DNA of 64,000 nt from Chelativorans multitrophicus (GCF_011317445.1 NZ_JAAAPL010000001.1:1550001-1614000), one strand, 5' to 3'; positions 33,293 through 42,663 are shown, numbered from the stretch's first letter. Notes: generated by a model not told the origin, from the letters alone. Numbers and translations: made by a program.

Positions 33293-34168
33293 ATGATCAT
33301 GAGAACTGATGTCCCCGCTTTCTTCGTCTACGGCGAGCCAAGCCGCGCTCTGGATGTCGGCTTTCTTCACGTAGAGACCGTGATGGAGCGAAAAAGCCTG
33401 CATCTTGGCCATGTCGCGCCGCACCAGCACCCCCTAATGGGACAAATTAGCTATTGGTTCAAAGGAGGCGGGACATACCGAATAGAGGACATGACTTGGA
33501 ATTTTTCGGCTCCCACCATCAGTTTTGTGCCCAGCAACGTGGTGCATGGTTTCGATGTCGATGAGCAATCGGACGCAACCGTCATCTCAATCTCGGACGA
33601 TCTATTACGGGCCGCGGCTCCGCATGTGGATCTCAGACTAGATGTGCCCGTGCTGATTTCGGGAGAACGACCTGACGACAACTGGACGAAGCTGGACGCG
33701 CTTTTCAACATGATTGCGGATGAGTACCGCGCGGGCGCGGGCGCCAGCGAGAAAGTGCTCGTGGGATTGGTATCGGTTGTGCTTTCAGTGATGGGGCGCC
33801 TTGGCGGGAGCAGCGGCTTCGATACCGCTTCGCCCACGGTCGCGCTGGGCATGGCGCTGCGGCGGGCGATCGACCAGCACTACAAGGAGGACTGGCCCGT
33901 GCGCCGCTATGTGGAATTGCTGGCGACGACACCGCATCTTTTGGACAAGTCCGCCCGGGAGGTCTTCGGAAAAACCGTCAAGGAAATGGTGCTTGAGCGG
34001 CGGCTTCTGGAGGCCAAGCGGCTGCTCAAATTCACTATTCGGCCTGTCGAAGATATTGGCCGCGCGATCGGTTTTGACGATCCCGCCTATTTCTCACGGT
34101 TCTTCCGCAAGCGCACGGGCGAAGCCCCCGCCGCGTGGCGCCGGCGGCATCTGGGAACCAACGCTTGA
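33293..34168 (+). CDS. hpaA: AraC family regulator, HpaA-like
   Basis: This 291-residue protein pairs an N-terminal cupin-type sensing domain (LGHVAPHQHPLMGQISYWFKGGGTYRIED...FVPSNVVHGFD) with a C-terminal double HTH (YVELLATTPHLLDKSAREVFGKTVKEMVLERRLLEAKRLLKFT, IGFDDPAYFSRFFRKRTGEAPAAWRR). It matches the arrangement of HpaA, which activates hpaBC with 4-hydroxyphenylacetate. ATG 33293 (or 33299) was chosen; the in-frame TTG at 33221 has no ribosome site. The symbol rests on position and architecture. Confidence 0.78.
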   Translation: MIMRTDVPAFFVYGEPSRALDVGFLHVETVMERKSLHLGHVAPHQHPLMGQISYWFKGGGTYRIEDMTWNFSAPTISFVPSNVVHGFDVDEQSDATVISISDDLLRAAAPHVDLRLDVPVLISGERPDDNWTKLDALFNMIADEYRAGAGASEKVLVGLVSVVLSVMGRLGGSSGFDTASPTVALGMALRRAIDQHYKEDWPVRRYVELLATTPHLLDKSAREVFGKTVKEMVLERRLLEAKRLLKFTIRPVEDIGRAIGFDDPAYFSRFFRKRTGEAPAAWRRRHLGTNA

Positions 34169-34241
34169 ATTCTTTCATGTGTTTGAAAAAGCGAGAGTGG
34201 CACGAGAGGCAAGCAGATATCGGCAGCTATTTCCGCTTTCC

Positions 34242-35000
34242 CTATGCGGCTATCCCTGGCCCGTCTTTTGAGATGAGCCGGTTTCGTCCCTTCGACTTCG
34301 CCCGATAGAGCCTTTTATCGGCAAGCTTCATCAACTCGTTAAAGCCCTGGCCGGGCCGATGTGAAATCATACCCGCACTCAGCGAGACGTGCCTATCGTC
34401 GAGGCCAAGCTCCTGTCCGATCTCCTTGGCACGCTGGGCAATGCGGCTATAAACAGCCGCCGCATCCTCATCGTCACCGGCAGGAAGGAAGATCCCGAAT
34501 TCCTCACCGCCGAGCCGGCCTACGATGTCTCCATGCCGAACGCAGGATTGAAGTAGTGCACCCATTCGCCGAATGACCTCGTCGCCCATCGCATGTCCTC
34601 TCTCGTCATTGATTGTCTTGAACCAGTCGATGTCGAGATAGAGGAATGTTCCTGCACCGGATGGTGAAGAAGAGGCTGCAAGAAGATCGTCAGCAGCATC
34701 GAGAAAGCTTTTGCGGTTGAGCACCTGGCTCAGATCGTCAATTCGGGACCGCCGTTCGATTTCCTCAGCCATGCGCATCAGTCGCACGCTTTGGGTGAGG
34801 AAGATGTAGGAGAGTGGATACGCGACAACCAAAACGATAATGCCGCTCAGCAGCAGGTCGAGAAAAAGGCGGTCGCTGAAAAAGATTGAATAAAAGATGA
34901 GCGTGAGAATTTCCGCTCCGAGGAGCGCGATGATAGCCAGCAGGCTACATTGCCAAAACATCGGCAATCGCCAAAACCTACGAGCCCACGCACTGACCAT
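34242..35000 (-). CDS. Membrane-anchored GGDEF diguanylate cyclase
   Basis: This 252-residue protein has two hydrophobic segments (SLLAIIALLGAEILTLIFYSIFF and LLLSGIIVLVVAYPLSYIFL) followed by a GGDEF domain. The active-site signature is GGEEF, with YLDIDWFKTINDERGHAMGDEVIRRMG for metal and substrate binding, so it should make cyclic di-GMP. No RxxD inhibitory site is evident before GGEEF. ATG 35000 follows GGCAGGTAAC; an ATG at 35072 in frame is possible but poorly supported. Confidence 0.85.
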   Translation of the reverse strand: MVSAWARRFWRLPMFWQCSLLAIIALLGAEILTLIFYSIFFSDRLFLDLLLSGIIVLVVAYPLSYIFLTQSVRLMRMAEEIERRSRIDDLSQVLNRKSFLDAADDLLAASSSPSGAGTFLYLDIDWFKTINDERGHAMGDEVIRRMGALLQSCVRHGDIVGRLGGEEFGIFLPAGDDEDAAAVYSRIAQRAKEIGQELGLDDRHVSLSAGMISHRPGQGFNELMKLADKRLYRAKSKGRNRLISKDGPGIAA

Positions 35001-35301
35001 GTTACCTGCCCCAACCCACCAAGCAGAATAACAGAGCTTAGTGAAGAAAGTTATTCCTGCGCGTCCCGCCATGCCCGGCGCCGCGAGTTAACGACGCGCC
35101 TGATCAGCCGCCTTTTCGACACGCAGATGGCGTTATCGTTGAAGGCTCAAAAAACCCGGCACAATCCGCTTCGTCTGCAATCTAGACATCCTTCGGCACC
35201 GTTTCCAGGTTACAGGCTAAGGAAGGATATCCAAGCCTGTTCATTTTTTCGCGTGCGGCGGCGGATCTGATACCATGTCAAAGACATGAGCTTTTTGCGG
35301 A
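35001..35301. other. Intergenic stretch with one small hairpin
   Basis: No coding region is supported here. CATGTC-AAA-GACATG (35274-35288) followed by AGCTTTTTG on the plus strand is a short hairpin 13 bases past the ngg stop. It could mark the 3' end of the leftward asnO-ngg transcript but lacks a T-run in that direction. Confidence 0.4.
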
Positions 35302-37083
35302 TTACGCCTCCTCGAACCGCGACTGAGGGAACAGAAGGTCCATGAAGCGTTGAGCCGTGGGTTGCGGCTCGTGGTTGGCAAGTCCCGGCCGCTCGTTGGC
35401 TTCGATGAACACATAGTCCGGTTTGGAGGGTGCCTTCACCATCAGATCGATGCCGGTGACGGGAATATCGATGGCGCGAGCGGCACGGCAAGCCGCGTCG
35501 ACCAGCTTCGGATGCACGATATCCGTCACATCGTGAATCGACCCGCCGGTGTGGAGATTGGCGGTCTTGCGTACCAGCACCTCATTGCCTTTCGCGGGAA
35601 CCGTTTCGAGGGTGCAGCCGGAAGCGGCGAGGCAGCGCTGCGTCTCGTCGTCGATGGGAATCGTGCTTTCCCCGCCTGTGGCTGCGGCACGGCGGCGCGA
35701 CTGCTGTTCAATGAGCTCCCTGAGCGTCTTCCGTCCATCGCCGACTACGGAAGGGGGGCGGCGCACCGCAGCGGCCACAACCTTACCTCCGATCACCACA
35801 AGACGGAGATCCTGGCCATCGAAACAGGCCTCGACCAGCACACGATCGTTCACCTCGCGAGCCTTCGCCACCGCGCGGCTGATATCCTCCATGTTTGTAA
35901 GGCCCACCGAGACACCGCGCCCCTGCTCGCCGCGGGCGGGCTTCACGACCACGCTTCCGTGCTTGGCCAGGAAGGCTTCTAGCTCCTCCTCATCCCCCGC
36001 CACGATCTGCTCGGGCACGCGGAGCCCCGCCTTTTCGATCACGCGGCGCGTCACAGCCTTATCGTCGCATATGGAGACTGCAACGCCGGACGTAAGCTCC
36101 GAAAGGCTCTCCCGGCAGTGAATGGAGCGCCCGCCGTGAGAGAGGCGGAAGAAACCACCGGCCCCATCCGTCACCTCGATGTGGACGCCGCGCCGGCGCG
36201 CCTCGTCCACGATGATGCGCGCATATGGGTTGAGCTCGTCATAATGCTCGATAGGGGCTACGAACAGTTTCTCGTTGATCGGGTTCTTGCGCTTGACCGT
36301 GAAAGTCGGCACGCGCTGGAACCCAAGCTTCTCGTAAAGACGGATTGCCTGCTCGTTGTCGTGGAGCACTGAAAGATCCAGATAGGCGGCTCCGCGGGCC
36401 TGGAAATATTCAGCAAGCCGCCGCACCAGCGTCTCGCCGATGCCGGGATGGCGCGACTGCGGATCCACCGCCAGGCACCAGAGGGAGGCACCGCGTTCGG
36501 GATCATTGAACAGCCGATGGTGGTCCACCCCGGTTACTGTGCCGATGACGTCGCCCGTCGCCTCCTCCTCGGCCACCAGATAGGTGAGCGAGCGGCTGTC
36601 TCGTTTCGACCAGAAGAACTCTGGCGCGACCGGCACCATGCCTCGCGCCGCATAGATGGCATTGACCGCCTTTGCGTCGGCCTCCGAGGCGAGCCGCCGG
36701 ATAAAGAAGCCCTTGGGCTGGCGCCTGCTGGAGCGGTAGGTCGAAAGATCCAGACGATATGTGTGCGACGGATCGAGAAAGGTCTCGCCGGGTGCGAGCT
36801 GAAGAAGCACATGCGGATCGCGCACATAGAAGGCGATGTCGCGCTGATTGTCTTCCTCGTTGCGCAACGCCTCTATGATCCCTTCGTTGCTGGTATATGT
36901 TTGGGCGAAGATCAGCCGCCCCCAGCCGCAATCGAGCGCCACGGATCGGCGCATCTGCTCCCCTTCGCCCATCCTCTCGATAGGCGCCTTGGCATGGGCG
37001 CGCAGCCTTCTCAGCCGGTGGTCGAGCGCCTTGTCGCTCCGGCCTGCACTCCCTTTCCTGTTCGCGCCGGAAGTTTTCGTCAT
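35302..37083 (-). CDS. ngg: N-acetylglutaminylglutamine synthetase (GNAT plus ATP-grasp)
   Basis: This 593-residue bifunctional enzyme makes the dipeptide precursor of the osmoprotectant NAGGN. A GNAT acetyltransferase region lies at about 110-255 (FIRRLASEADAKAVNAIYAARGMVPV...WCLAVDPQSRHPGIGETLVRRLAEYF). It is followed by an ATP-grasp domain of cyanophycin-synthetase type at about 330-590 (VVVKPARGEQGRGVSVGL, VLVEACFDGQDLRLVVIGGKVVAA, DYVFIEANERPGL). ATG 37083 lies 4 bases past the asnO stop and fits the known N-terminus; the longer in-frame extension would run inside asnO. Confidence 0.92.
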   Translation of the reverse strand: MTKTSGANRKGSAGRSDKALDHRLRRLRAHAKAPIERMGEGEQMRRSVALDCGWGRLIFAQTYTSNEGIIEALRNEEDNQRDIAFYVRDPHVLLQLAPGETFLDPSHTYRLDLSTYRSSRRQPKGFFIRRLASEADAKAVNAIYAARGMVPVAPEFFWSKRDSRSLTYLVAEEEATGDVIGTVTGVDHHRLFNDPERGASLWCLAVDPQSRHPGIGETLVRRLAEYFQARGAAYLDLSVLHDNEQAIRLYEKLGFQRVPTFTVKRKNPINEKLFVAPIEHYDELNPYARIIVDEARRRGVHIEVTDGAGGFFRLSHGGRSIHCRESLSELTSGVAVSICDDKAVTRRVIEKAGLRVPEQIVAGDEEELEAFLAKHGSVVVKPARGEQGRGVSVGLTNMEDISRAVAKAREVNDRVLVEACFDGQDLRLVVIGGKVVAAAVRRPPSVVGDGRKTLRELIEQQSRRRAAATGGESTIPIDDETQRCLAASGCTLETVPAKGNEVLVRKTANLHTGGSIHDVTDIVHPKLVDAACRAARAIDIPVTGIDLMVKAPSKPDYVFIEANERPGLANHEPQPTAQRFMDLLFPQSRFEEA

Positions 37084-37087
37084 CTCG

Positions 37088-38863
37088 CTAGATCCCATGG
37101 GTCTGAAGCCACAATTCCAGAAGTCCGGCCTGCCAGAGCTCGGAACCGCGCAGCGGCGTGATGTGGTCGGCGGGCTGAGCGAAAAGCCGATCGAGATAAT
37201 CCTGGCGAAACAGCCCGCGCTCGCGAGCGCGTTGAGAGCCCAACGCGTCACGCACCATCTCAAGATAGGGACCGGCCACATATTTGAGCTGCGGCACCGG
37301 GAAATAACCCTTCGGTCGATCGATGACCTCATGCGGCACGACAAGCCGGGCCACATCCTTGAGCACGCCTTTGCCGCCGTCTTTCAGCTTTTCTTCGGGC
37401 GGAATGCGCGCGGCGAGCTCAACCAGCTCGTGATCGAGGAAGGGAACACGAGCCTCCAGCCCCCAGGCCATCGTCATGTTGTCGACCCGCTTCACCGGAT
37501 CGTCCACCAGCATCACATTGGCATCGAGCCTCAAAGCACGATCGACAGGCGAGTCCGCACCCGGCCGCATCAGCTCCGCGGCGACAAGGCCGCGGCTGTA
37601 GTCTTCGCCATTGATCCAGTTCGCTCCGAGCTGACGCTTCAGCGTCTCGTGCGAGCGGTCAAAGAAGACCTTTGCGTAGTCTGCCACCACGTCGTTGGAG
37701 CGGGCAAGCGGCGGATACCAGTGATAGCCGCCGAACACCTCGTCAGCTCCCTGCCCCGACTGCACCACCTTGATGTGCTTGGAAACCTCCTGCGAGAGCA
37801 GATAGAAGCCCACATTGTCGTAGGACACCATCGGCTCGGACATGGCGGCGAAGGTGCCGGGGAGCGCATCCATCAGCCGGTCGGAAGGCACGAATATCTT
37901 GTGATGATCGGTGCCGAACTCCTTCGCGATCAAGTCGGAATAGACGAACTCGTCCCCTTTCTCGCCATTCGCTTCCTCGAAACCGACGGAAAAGCTCATG
38001 AGCCCGGTCTGGCCGGCCTCGGCCAGAAGGCCGACAATGAGGCTCGAATCCACACCGCCTGAAAGCAGCACGCCCACGGGTACATCAGCCACCATGCGCC
38101 GCTTCACGGCAAGCCGTAGCGCCTCGTGCACACGGTCGCGCCACTCTTCTGCCGAAACGCCGGCATCGGCCGGGTCGCGGCGATAGGGCGGATCCCAGTA
38201 GCGCCGTTCCGTCGAGCGGCCGTCGGCCTCGATGACGCGGATCGTGGCGGGCGGCAGCTTGCGCACACCATTGAGGATAGTGCGGGGCGGCGGAACGACC
38301 GCGTGGAAGGTCATGTAGTGATGCAGCGCCACCCGGTCGATGGAGGTATCCACGTCCCCGGCTTTCACGAGCGCCGGGAGCGAGGAGGCGAAGCGGAGCA
38401 CGCCGCTCTTCTCGGCGAGGTAGAGCGGCTTGATGCCGAAGCGGTCCCGCGCCATCACGATACGGCCGGTGTCGCGCTCCTGGATCACGAAAGCGAACAT
38501 GCCATGGAAGCGCTCCACGCAGGTTTCACCCCAGGCATGCCACGCCTTGAGGATGACCTCCGTGTCGCCGTGCGAGAAAAAGCTATAGCCCTTTGCCTCG
38601 AGCGCCTCGCGCAGCTCGGGGTAATTGTAGATGCAGCCGTTGAAGGCGATGGTCAGGCCCAACGCGGAGTCCACCATCGGCTGCTGCGCCTTTTCCGAAA
38701 GATCGATGATCCTGAGCCGCCGGTGGCCGAATCCCGCATTGCCGTGGGACACGATGCCCGCGCCGTCGGGCCCTCTCGGAGCCAGCGCTTCCATCATTCC
38801 GGATATGGCCGATACGGACGGAGTCCGGCCGTCAAATCTCACTTCACCGCAAATGCCGCACAT
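37088..38863 (-). CDS. asnO: N-acetylglutaminylglutamine amidotransferase, asparagine-synthetase type
   Basis: This 591-residue class II glutamine amidotransferase amidates N-acetylglutaminylglutamine to NAGGN. The N-terminal glutaminase has Cys2 as nucleophile (MCGICGEV) and GHRRLRIIDLS. The synthetase domain carries VLLSGGVDSS for ATP pyrophosphate binding. It is directly followed by ngg, the arrangement established for NAGGN synthesis in Sinorhizobium meliloti and Pseudomonas. The promoter region shared with a MarR gene carries a 15-bp palindrome inside the predicted asnO spacer. Confidence 0.93.
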   Translation of the reverse strand: MCGICGEVRFDGRTPSVSAISGMMEALAPRGPDGAGIVSHGNAGFGHRRLRIIDLSEKAQQPMVDSALGLTIAFNGCIYNYPELREALEAKGYSFFSHGDTEVILKAWHAWGETCVERFHGMFAFVIQERDTGRIVMARDRFGIKPLYLAEKSGVLRFASSLPALVKAGDVDTSIDRVALHHYMTFHAVVPPPRTILNGVRKLPPATIRVIEADGRSTERRYWDPPYRRDPADAGVSAEEWRDRVHEALRLAVKRRMVADVPVGVLLSGGVDSSLIVGLLAEAGQTGLMSFSVGFEEANGEKGDEFVYSDLIAKEFGTDHHKIFVPSDRLMDALPGTFAAMSEPMVSYDNVGFYLLSQEVSKHIKVVQSGQGADEVFGGYHWYPPLARSNDVVADYAKVFFDRSHETLKRQLGANWINGEDYSRGLVAAELMRPGADSPVDRALRLDANVMLVDDPVKRVDNMTMAWGLEARVPFLDHELVELAARIPPEEKLKDGGKGVLKDVARLVVPHEVIDRPKGYFPVPQLKYVAGPYLEMVRDALGSQRARERGLFRQDYLDRLFAQPADHITPLRGSELWQAGLLELWLQTHGI

Positions 38864-38928
38864 CGGCGGGCGTTTACCTCCATTGTCTTTGTTGATTGAT
38901 CTCTTGTCGAGTGGCTTGCCTGGACCTA

Positions 38929-38957
38929 TAGTTAGGGTTCAAATGATTTGAAGTCAA
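38929..38957 (-). promoter_or_regulatory. asnO promoter with an embedded MarR-type operator
   Basis: On the minus strand TTGACT (38957-38952), a 17-base spacer and TAACTA (38934-38929) form a sigma-70-like promoter pointing at asnO. The spacer is almost filled by the perfect palindrome TTCAAAT-G-ATTTGAA (38938-38952). TCAAATGA recurs at 38954-38961. A protein bound there would block the promoter; the divergent MarR product is the natural candidate. Confidence 0.6.
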
Positions 38958-38964
38958 ATGAACC

Positions 38965-39453
38965 ATGGCAAACTTTGTCGCCGCATCGCCGCACGGGGCG
39001 GTCTCGCCCGAGCAAACGCGGCTCCTGCTAAAATCGATCCGAAGAATCGTACGCGCGAACGATTTGCAATCTCGCGCCCTGGCGCGCTCCATCGGGCTTA
39101 CCGGACCTCAGCTCGTGATCCTGATGGCAGTCACAGAACTGGGCGAGGTGACGACAAAGGCGCTTGCTGACCACGCAGACTTGAGCCCCGCGACAGTGGT
39201 GACGGTGCTCGAAAATCTGGAGCAGCGCGGCATTGTCCAGCGCTACAGGTCAGGAACAGACCGCCGCGTGGTATTCACGCGCCTCACCCCCAAGGGGCAG
39301 GAGCTCATTTCCCACGCGCCCAGCGTTTTCGGTGCGCAGTTTGCACGCCGTTTCGCCGAGCTGCCGCCCGAGCGGCGCAACGTATTGGTAGAAAGCCTTG
39401 CGGAACTGGCCAACCTCATGACGGCCCGGCCGGAGCCCGAATCTCCGTCCTGA
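38965..39453 (+). CDS. MarR family regulator of the NAGGN locus
   Basis: This 162-residue winged-helix protein has the HTH LTGPQLVILMAVTELGEVTTKALADHADLSPATVVTVLENLEQRGIVQRYRSGTDRRVVFTRLTPKGQELI. It begins 12 bases after the palindrome overlapping the asnO promoter, so autoregulation and asnO-ngg control are both likely (inference). The effector is unknown; osmotic signals are suggested only by the target genes. Confidence 0.85.
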   Translation: MANFVAASPHGAVSPEQTRLLLKSIRRIVRANDLQSRALARSIGLTGPQLVILMAVTELGEVTTKALADHADLSPATVVTVLENLEQRGIVQRYRSGTDRRVVFTRLTPKGQELISHAPSVFGAQFARRFAELPPERRNVLVESLAELANLMTARPEPESPS

Positions 39454-39497
39454 GGGAGAAAGGGCAGAAGCACGCAAACTTCCGCAAACTCCATTCC

Positions 39498-39522
39498 GGA
39501 ACTGTTGGCGTTCTGCCGGGTT
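39498..39522 (+). promoter_or_regulatory. EcfG-like general stress promoter
   Basis: GGAAC (39498-39502), 17 bases, then GTT (39520-39522), matching the alphaproteobacterial EcfG pattern GGAAC-N16/17-GTT; the C often preceding GTT is G here. It lies 35 bases before a strong ribosome site and the 57-residue ORF. Confidence 0.5.
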
Positions 39523-39556
39523 CGGGCCCGCGTAATCGAACAGCAAGGAGGAACCG

Positions 39557-39730
39557 ATGGCATTCGCGCTCGAAAGCCCGGCCTTCCACGACAGCAAGCA
39601 GATTCCTGCCCGCGACGAAGAGCACATTTCGACTCCGCTCAGCAATGCGAAGATCGCAGAGATGCCGGAGCAGGCAAAGCCGAATGTGATCGCGGAAAGC
39701 GAACTCGCCGGCACTTACCAGAATGCGTGA
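39557..39730 (+). CDS. 57-residue protein of unknown function behind a stress-type promoter
   Basis: This short ORF has a near-ideal ribosome site (AAGGAGGAACCG) before ATG 39557. The product starts MAFALESPAFHDSKQIPARD and ends AESELAGTYQNA; it is acidic to neutral, has no Cys or membrane segment, and is probably flexible. It lies between the NAGGN regulator and the BCCT transporter. I recognise no family. The EcfG-like promoter 35 bases upstream suggests expression under osmotic or general stress. Confidence 0.6.
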   Translation: MAFALESPAFHDSKQIPARDEEHISTPLSNAKIAEMPEQAKPNVIAESELAGTYQNA

Positions 39731-39963
39731 GGCGGGCCGCACGCTTCAGCTCCAGAGCCGGCCGCGCGTATCTCGAGCCAGCCCTGCCCCGGCTCAACAT
39801 TGCCGCGAAAGAGTTATCCACGGCCTGTTAGAAAATCGCTTCCGAAAGTTGAGCGATAGATTTTTATCGTTAGAATGGAAGCTGCAGCCATCAACGAACT
39901 CCAACCTTCAATCCACCAACAGAAATATCGAAGCCGAACCGGCTATCTCCTGTCAACGGGAGC

Positions 39964-39993
39964 TTGAATTTTCTCCCTTTGGCACGCTTTAAA
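39964..39993 (+). promoter_or_regulatory. Candidate promoter of the BCCT transporter gene
   Basis: TTGAAT (39964-39969), an 18-base spacer and TTTAAA (39988-39993), followed by GAGGTGCAGCC and the ATG at 40009. The leader would be only about 10 bases. The rest of 39731-39963 shows no further gene. Confidence 0.35.
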
Positions 39994-40008
39994 CTTTGAG
40001 GTGCAGCC

Positions 40009-42012
40009 ATGTCTAAGTTTGTAATCAATCCGCCGGTATTTTTCGGCTCAGTAGCTATTACCGCGATATTTCTCGGTGTCGGCGTTCTTTTTCCGGGCCA
40101 AGCGGAGGCGATCTTCACCGCTGTGCAGACCTGGATTCTCGGCTCCTTTGGCTGGCTGTACCTGCTCGCAGTTGGGATCTTCATCGGTTCGGTGATCCTC
40201 TTTGCCGCCAGCGGGTTCGGCCATCTGAAGCTGGGGCCGGACGATTCCACGCCCGACTTCCATTACATGTCCTGGGTGGCCATGCTCTTTGCGGCGGGCA
40301 TGGGCATCGGCCTCATGTATTTCGCCGTCGGCGAACCGATGACGCATTTCGCTGCTCCGCCCGAGGCAGAGCCACTCACCATCGCTGCCCAGCGGCAGGC
40401 CATGAGCGTGACCTTTTTCCACTGGGGTCTCCACGCCTGGGCTATTTATGCCGTGGTGGGCCTCTCGCTTGCCTATTTCGGCTATCGCTACAATCTTCCT
40501 CTCACCGTGCGGTCGGGCCTTTACCCGCTGCTCAAGAACCGCATCGACGGGCCGATCGGGCATGCGGTCGACATCTTCGCAATCTGCGGCACCCTTTTTG
40601 GCATCGCGACATCACTCGGCTTCGGCGTTCTGCAGATCAATGCGGGTCTTAGCTATCTTCTCGGCGTGCCGAACAGCGCCGCCGTTCAGCTGGTGCTTAT
40701 CGCCGTAATCACCACCGTTGCGACCATCTCCGTCGTCACCGGAGTGGATAAGGGCATCCGGCGTTTGAGCGAGCTGAACCTGATCCTCGCGGTACTGCTC
40801 ATGCTCTTCGTGCTGGCGGTCGGCCCCACGGCGCAGCTCTTGCGCGATTTCGTGCAGAATATCGGCTTCTATCTTGACACGATCGTATTGCGGACCTTCA
40901 ACATCTATGCCTATGAGCCGCGGCCCTGGATCGACGCCTGGACGCTCTTTTACTGGGCGTGGTGGATCTCATGGTCGCCCTTTGTCGGCATGTTCATCGC
41001 CCGCATTTCGCGCGGCCGCACCGTGCGGGAGTTCGTGATCGCCGTCCTTTTCATTCCCGCCGGCTTCACGTTTTTCTGGATGACGGTTTTCGGCAACACC
41101 GCCCTTTTCATCGATACGACCGTCGCCAATGGGGCCCTGTCCACTGCGGTCACCGATGATCTTTCCGTGGCGCTGTTCCAGTTCTTCCAATATCTTCCGC
41201 TTCCAGCCGTCACTTCCTCGCTCGCTGTCCTGCTGGTGGCGGTGTTCTTCATCACCTCCTCCGATTCCGGCTCTCTTGTCGTCGATACGATCGCGGCAGG
41301 CGGCGAGACGGAGACCAGCATCGCCCAGCGCGTGTTCTGGTGTGTCCTGGAAGGTCTGATCGCGGCCGTGCTTTTGGTTGCCGGCGGGCTTGCGGCGCTG
41401 CAATCAGCCACCATCGCAACGGCACTCCCCTTCACGCTTATCATGCTTGTGCTGATCTGGGCGCTCTTCAAGGGCATGAAGTCAGACCTGGCGCAGCGGC
41501 AGGTCGGGCATATGGCTGTCACGCCTCAAGCCTATCCGGCGGCCGGGCTGACTTGGCAGCGCCGGCTGGGGTTGATCCTGAATGCGCCCACGGAGCAGGA
41601 GGTGGCCGACTATATCGCGAAGGTGGTCACGCCGGCGCTCGAAAATGTGGCGCAGGAAATGGAGAAACGGGGAAGCAAGGCGACCGTCTCACACGAAAAC
41701 GGGGAGCATTCGGTCTCGCTCACAGTTCCCGCCAGTGGGGTGCGAGATTTCGTCTATGGGGTCCAGCCGGCGGCCCATCGTCTGCCGGCCTTCTCCGCCC
41801 TTGAAGCGGCGCAAGGGGATCTGCGTTTCGAGGCACGCACCTTCTTCAGCGATGGCAGCCGTGGCTACGATCTTATGGGCATGACGCAGGAGCAGATCAT
41901 CGCGGATGTGCTTGCGCAATTTGACCGTTACCTGCAGCTCGTGCAATCGCCCGAGGCTTCACTGGTGATCGGCGCGCCTGAGCACGCGCCGGATATGCCT
42001 GTCCGGCACTGA
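40009..42012 (+). CDS. BCCT family choline/betaine transporter
   Basis: This 667-residue secondary transporter has about twelve membrane helices. The BCCT signature region reads [29 protein letters not shown], and [17 protein letters not shown] forms the family's glycine-rich TM3 area. The Trp-rich aromatic box suits a quaternary-amine substrate. A long soluble C-terminal domain (about 500-667) resembles BetT-type regulatory tails. Position beside NAGGN genes fits an osmoprotection role. Choline, glycine betaine or proline betaine cannot be told apart from sequence. Confidence 0.88.
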   Translation: MSKFVINPPVFFGSVAITAIFLGVGVLFPGQAEAIFTAVQTWILGSFGWLYLLAVGIFIGSVILFAASGFGHLKLGPDDSTPDFHYMSWVAMLFAAGMGIGLMYFAVGEPMTHFAAPPEAEPLTIAAQRQAMSVTFFHWGLHAWAIYAVVGLSLAYFGYRYNLPLTVRSGLYPLLKNRIDGPIGHAVDIFAICGTLFGIATSLGFGVLQINAGLSYLLGVPNSAAVQLVLIAVITTVATISVVTGVDKGIRRLSELNLILAVLLMLFVLAVGPTAQLLRDFVQNIGFYLDTIVLRTFNIYAYEPRPWIDAWTLFYWAWWISWSPFVGMFIARISRGRTVREFVIAVLFIPAGFTFFWMTVFGNTALFIDTTVANGALSTAVTDDLSVALFQFFQYLPLPAVTSSLAVLLVAVFFITSSDSGSLVVDTIAAGGETETSIAQRVFWCVLEGLIAAVLLVAGGLAALQSATIATALPFTLIMLVLIWALFKGMKSDLAQRQVGHMAVTPQAYPAAGLTWQRRLGLILNAPTEQEVADYIAKVVTPALENVAQEMEKRGSKATVSHENGEHSVSLTVPASGVRDFVYGVQPAAHRLPAFSALEAAQGDLRFEARTFFSDGSRGYDLMGMTQEQIIADVLAQFDRYLQLVQSPEASLVIGAPEHAPDMPVRH

Positions 42013-42045
42013 GGGCACGCCGGTTGTTGGTCGCTGGAGGGCTAT

Positions 42046-42663
42046 TTGGAGTGGATCGCGAACCGCCCTGAACTGATCTCGGCGCTAACCGGGCTGGGCA
42101 TGTTGCTTGTCTGGGTGATTTACCTGCAAGTCTTCGTCAGCAACTATCGCAGGCAGCTTCGCGCGACGCTCCTCATCACGCGAGGTGCGGGAAACGGGCT
42201 GGAGGCGCGCTGCTTGCTCAGCAATATGAGTGCTGGACCGGTCTATGTGCAAAGCGTGATCGTCACGCTTGAAACAGCCAAGGAAACACTCATCTGCCCC
42301 GCGACCGATATCCTCGAATTGGAAGGCGAGGCGCCTTCCGATCCCATGCAGCGCACGAGGCAGGGCCCGCTCGCGAGCGGAGAAATCAGGGACATCGGCA
42401 CCTTCGGCGGGTTGATGCGCCACGCCCTTTTGGGCAAAGCCGCCAAATCGGATGCCGAGTTCCTGCAGTCGGTTCACTCAATCACAATCGAGATCCTTGG
42501 CATCTACGGGTCCGAAGACCTGCCGATTGGTGCCCGCAGGTGTTTCGTCGTGCTCCATAAGGATGGGCATCCGCTCATTCAGGGGCAGGATTTGTCAACC
42601 GAGCAAATCAGGAAACGGCGTGAAAGAAGACGGCTGATTACCGATCTGGAACGTGACCGGTAG
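42046..42663 (+). CDS. Membrane-anchored protein of unknown function
   Basis: This 205-residue protein has a single N-terminal membrane helix (LISALTGLGMLLVWVIYLQVFV) and a cytoplasmic domain with beta-rich character (LLSNMSAGPVYVQSVIVTLETAKETLICPATDILELEGEAP...). TTG 42046 is the predicted start because GGAGGG lies 5 bases ahead. It follows the BCCT gene by 33 bases and may be co-transcribed. No family is recognised with confidence. Confidence 0.6.
   Translation: MEWIANRPELISALTGLGMLLVWVIYLQVFVSNYRRQLRATLLITRGAGNGLEARCLLSNMSAGPVYVQSVIVTLETAKETLICPATDILELEGEAPSDPMQRTRQGPLASGEIRDIGTFGGLMRHALLGKAAKSDAEFLQSVHSITIEILGIYGSEDLPIGARRCFVVLHKDGHPLIQGQDLSTEQIRKRRERRRLITDLERDR

Noticed and set aside
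35274-35297. Short hairpin plus T-run as a plus-strand terminator
   Set aside because: Genes on both sides run leftward, so a plus-strand terminator would have nothing to end; reported only as a minor hairpin.
37084-37356. N-terminal extension of ngg upstream of ATG 37083
   Set aside because: This frame lies inside the 3' end of asnO, has a low-quality Ser/Arg/Cys-rich translation, and ATG 37083 matches the known family N-terminus.
36448-38062. Long plus-strand frames across ngg and asnO
   Set aside because: They oppose well-recognised enzymes with conserved active sites and have no ribosome sites or family features.
39814-39822. TTATCCACG, one mismatch from a DnaA box
   Set aside because: A single box with no cluster, no AT-rich unwinding region and no dnaA/parAB-type neighbours; not evidence of an origin.
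39980-39993. TGGCAC resembling a sigma-54 -24 element before the BCCT gene
   Set aside because: The invariant GC at -12 is missing (TTTAAAC instead), and a sigma-70-like pair fits the same place better.
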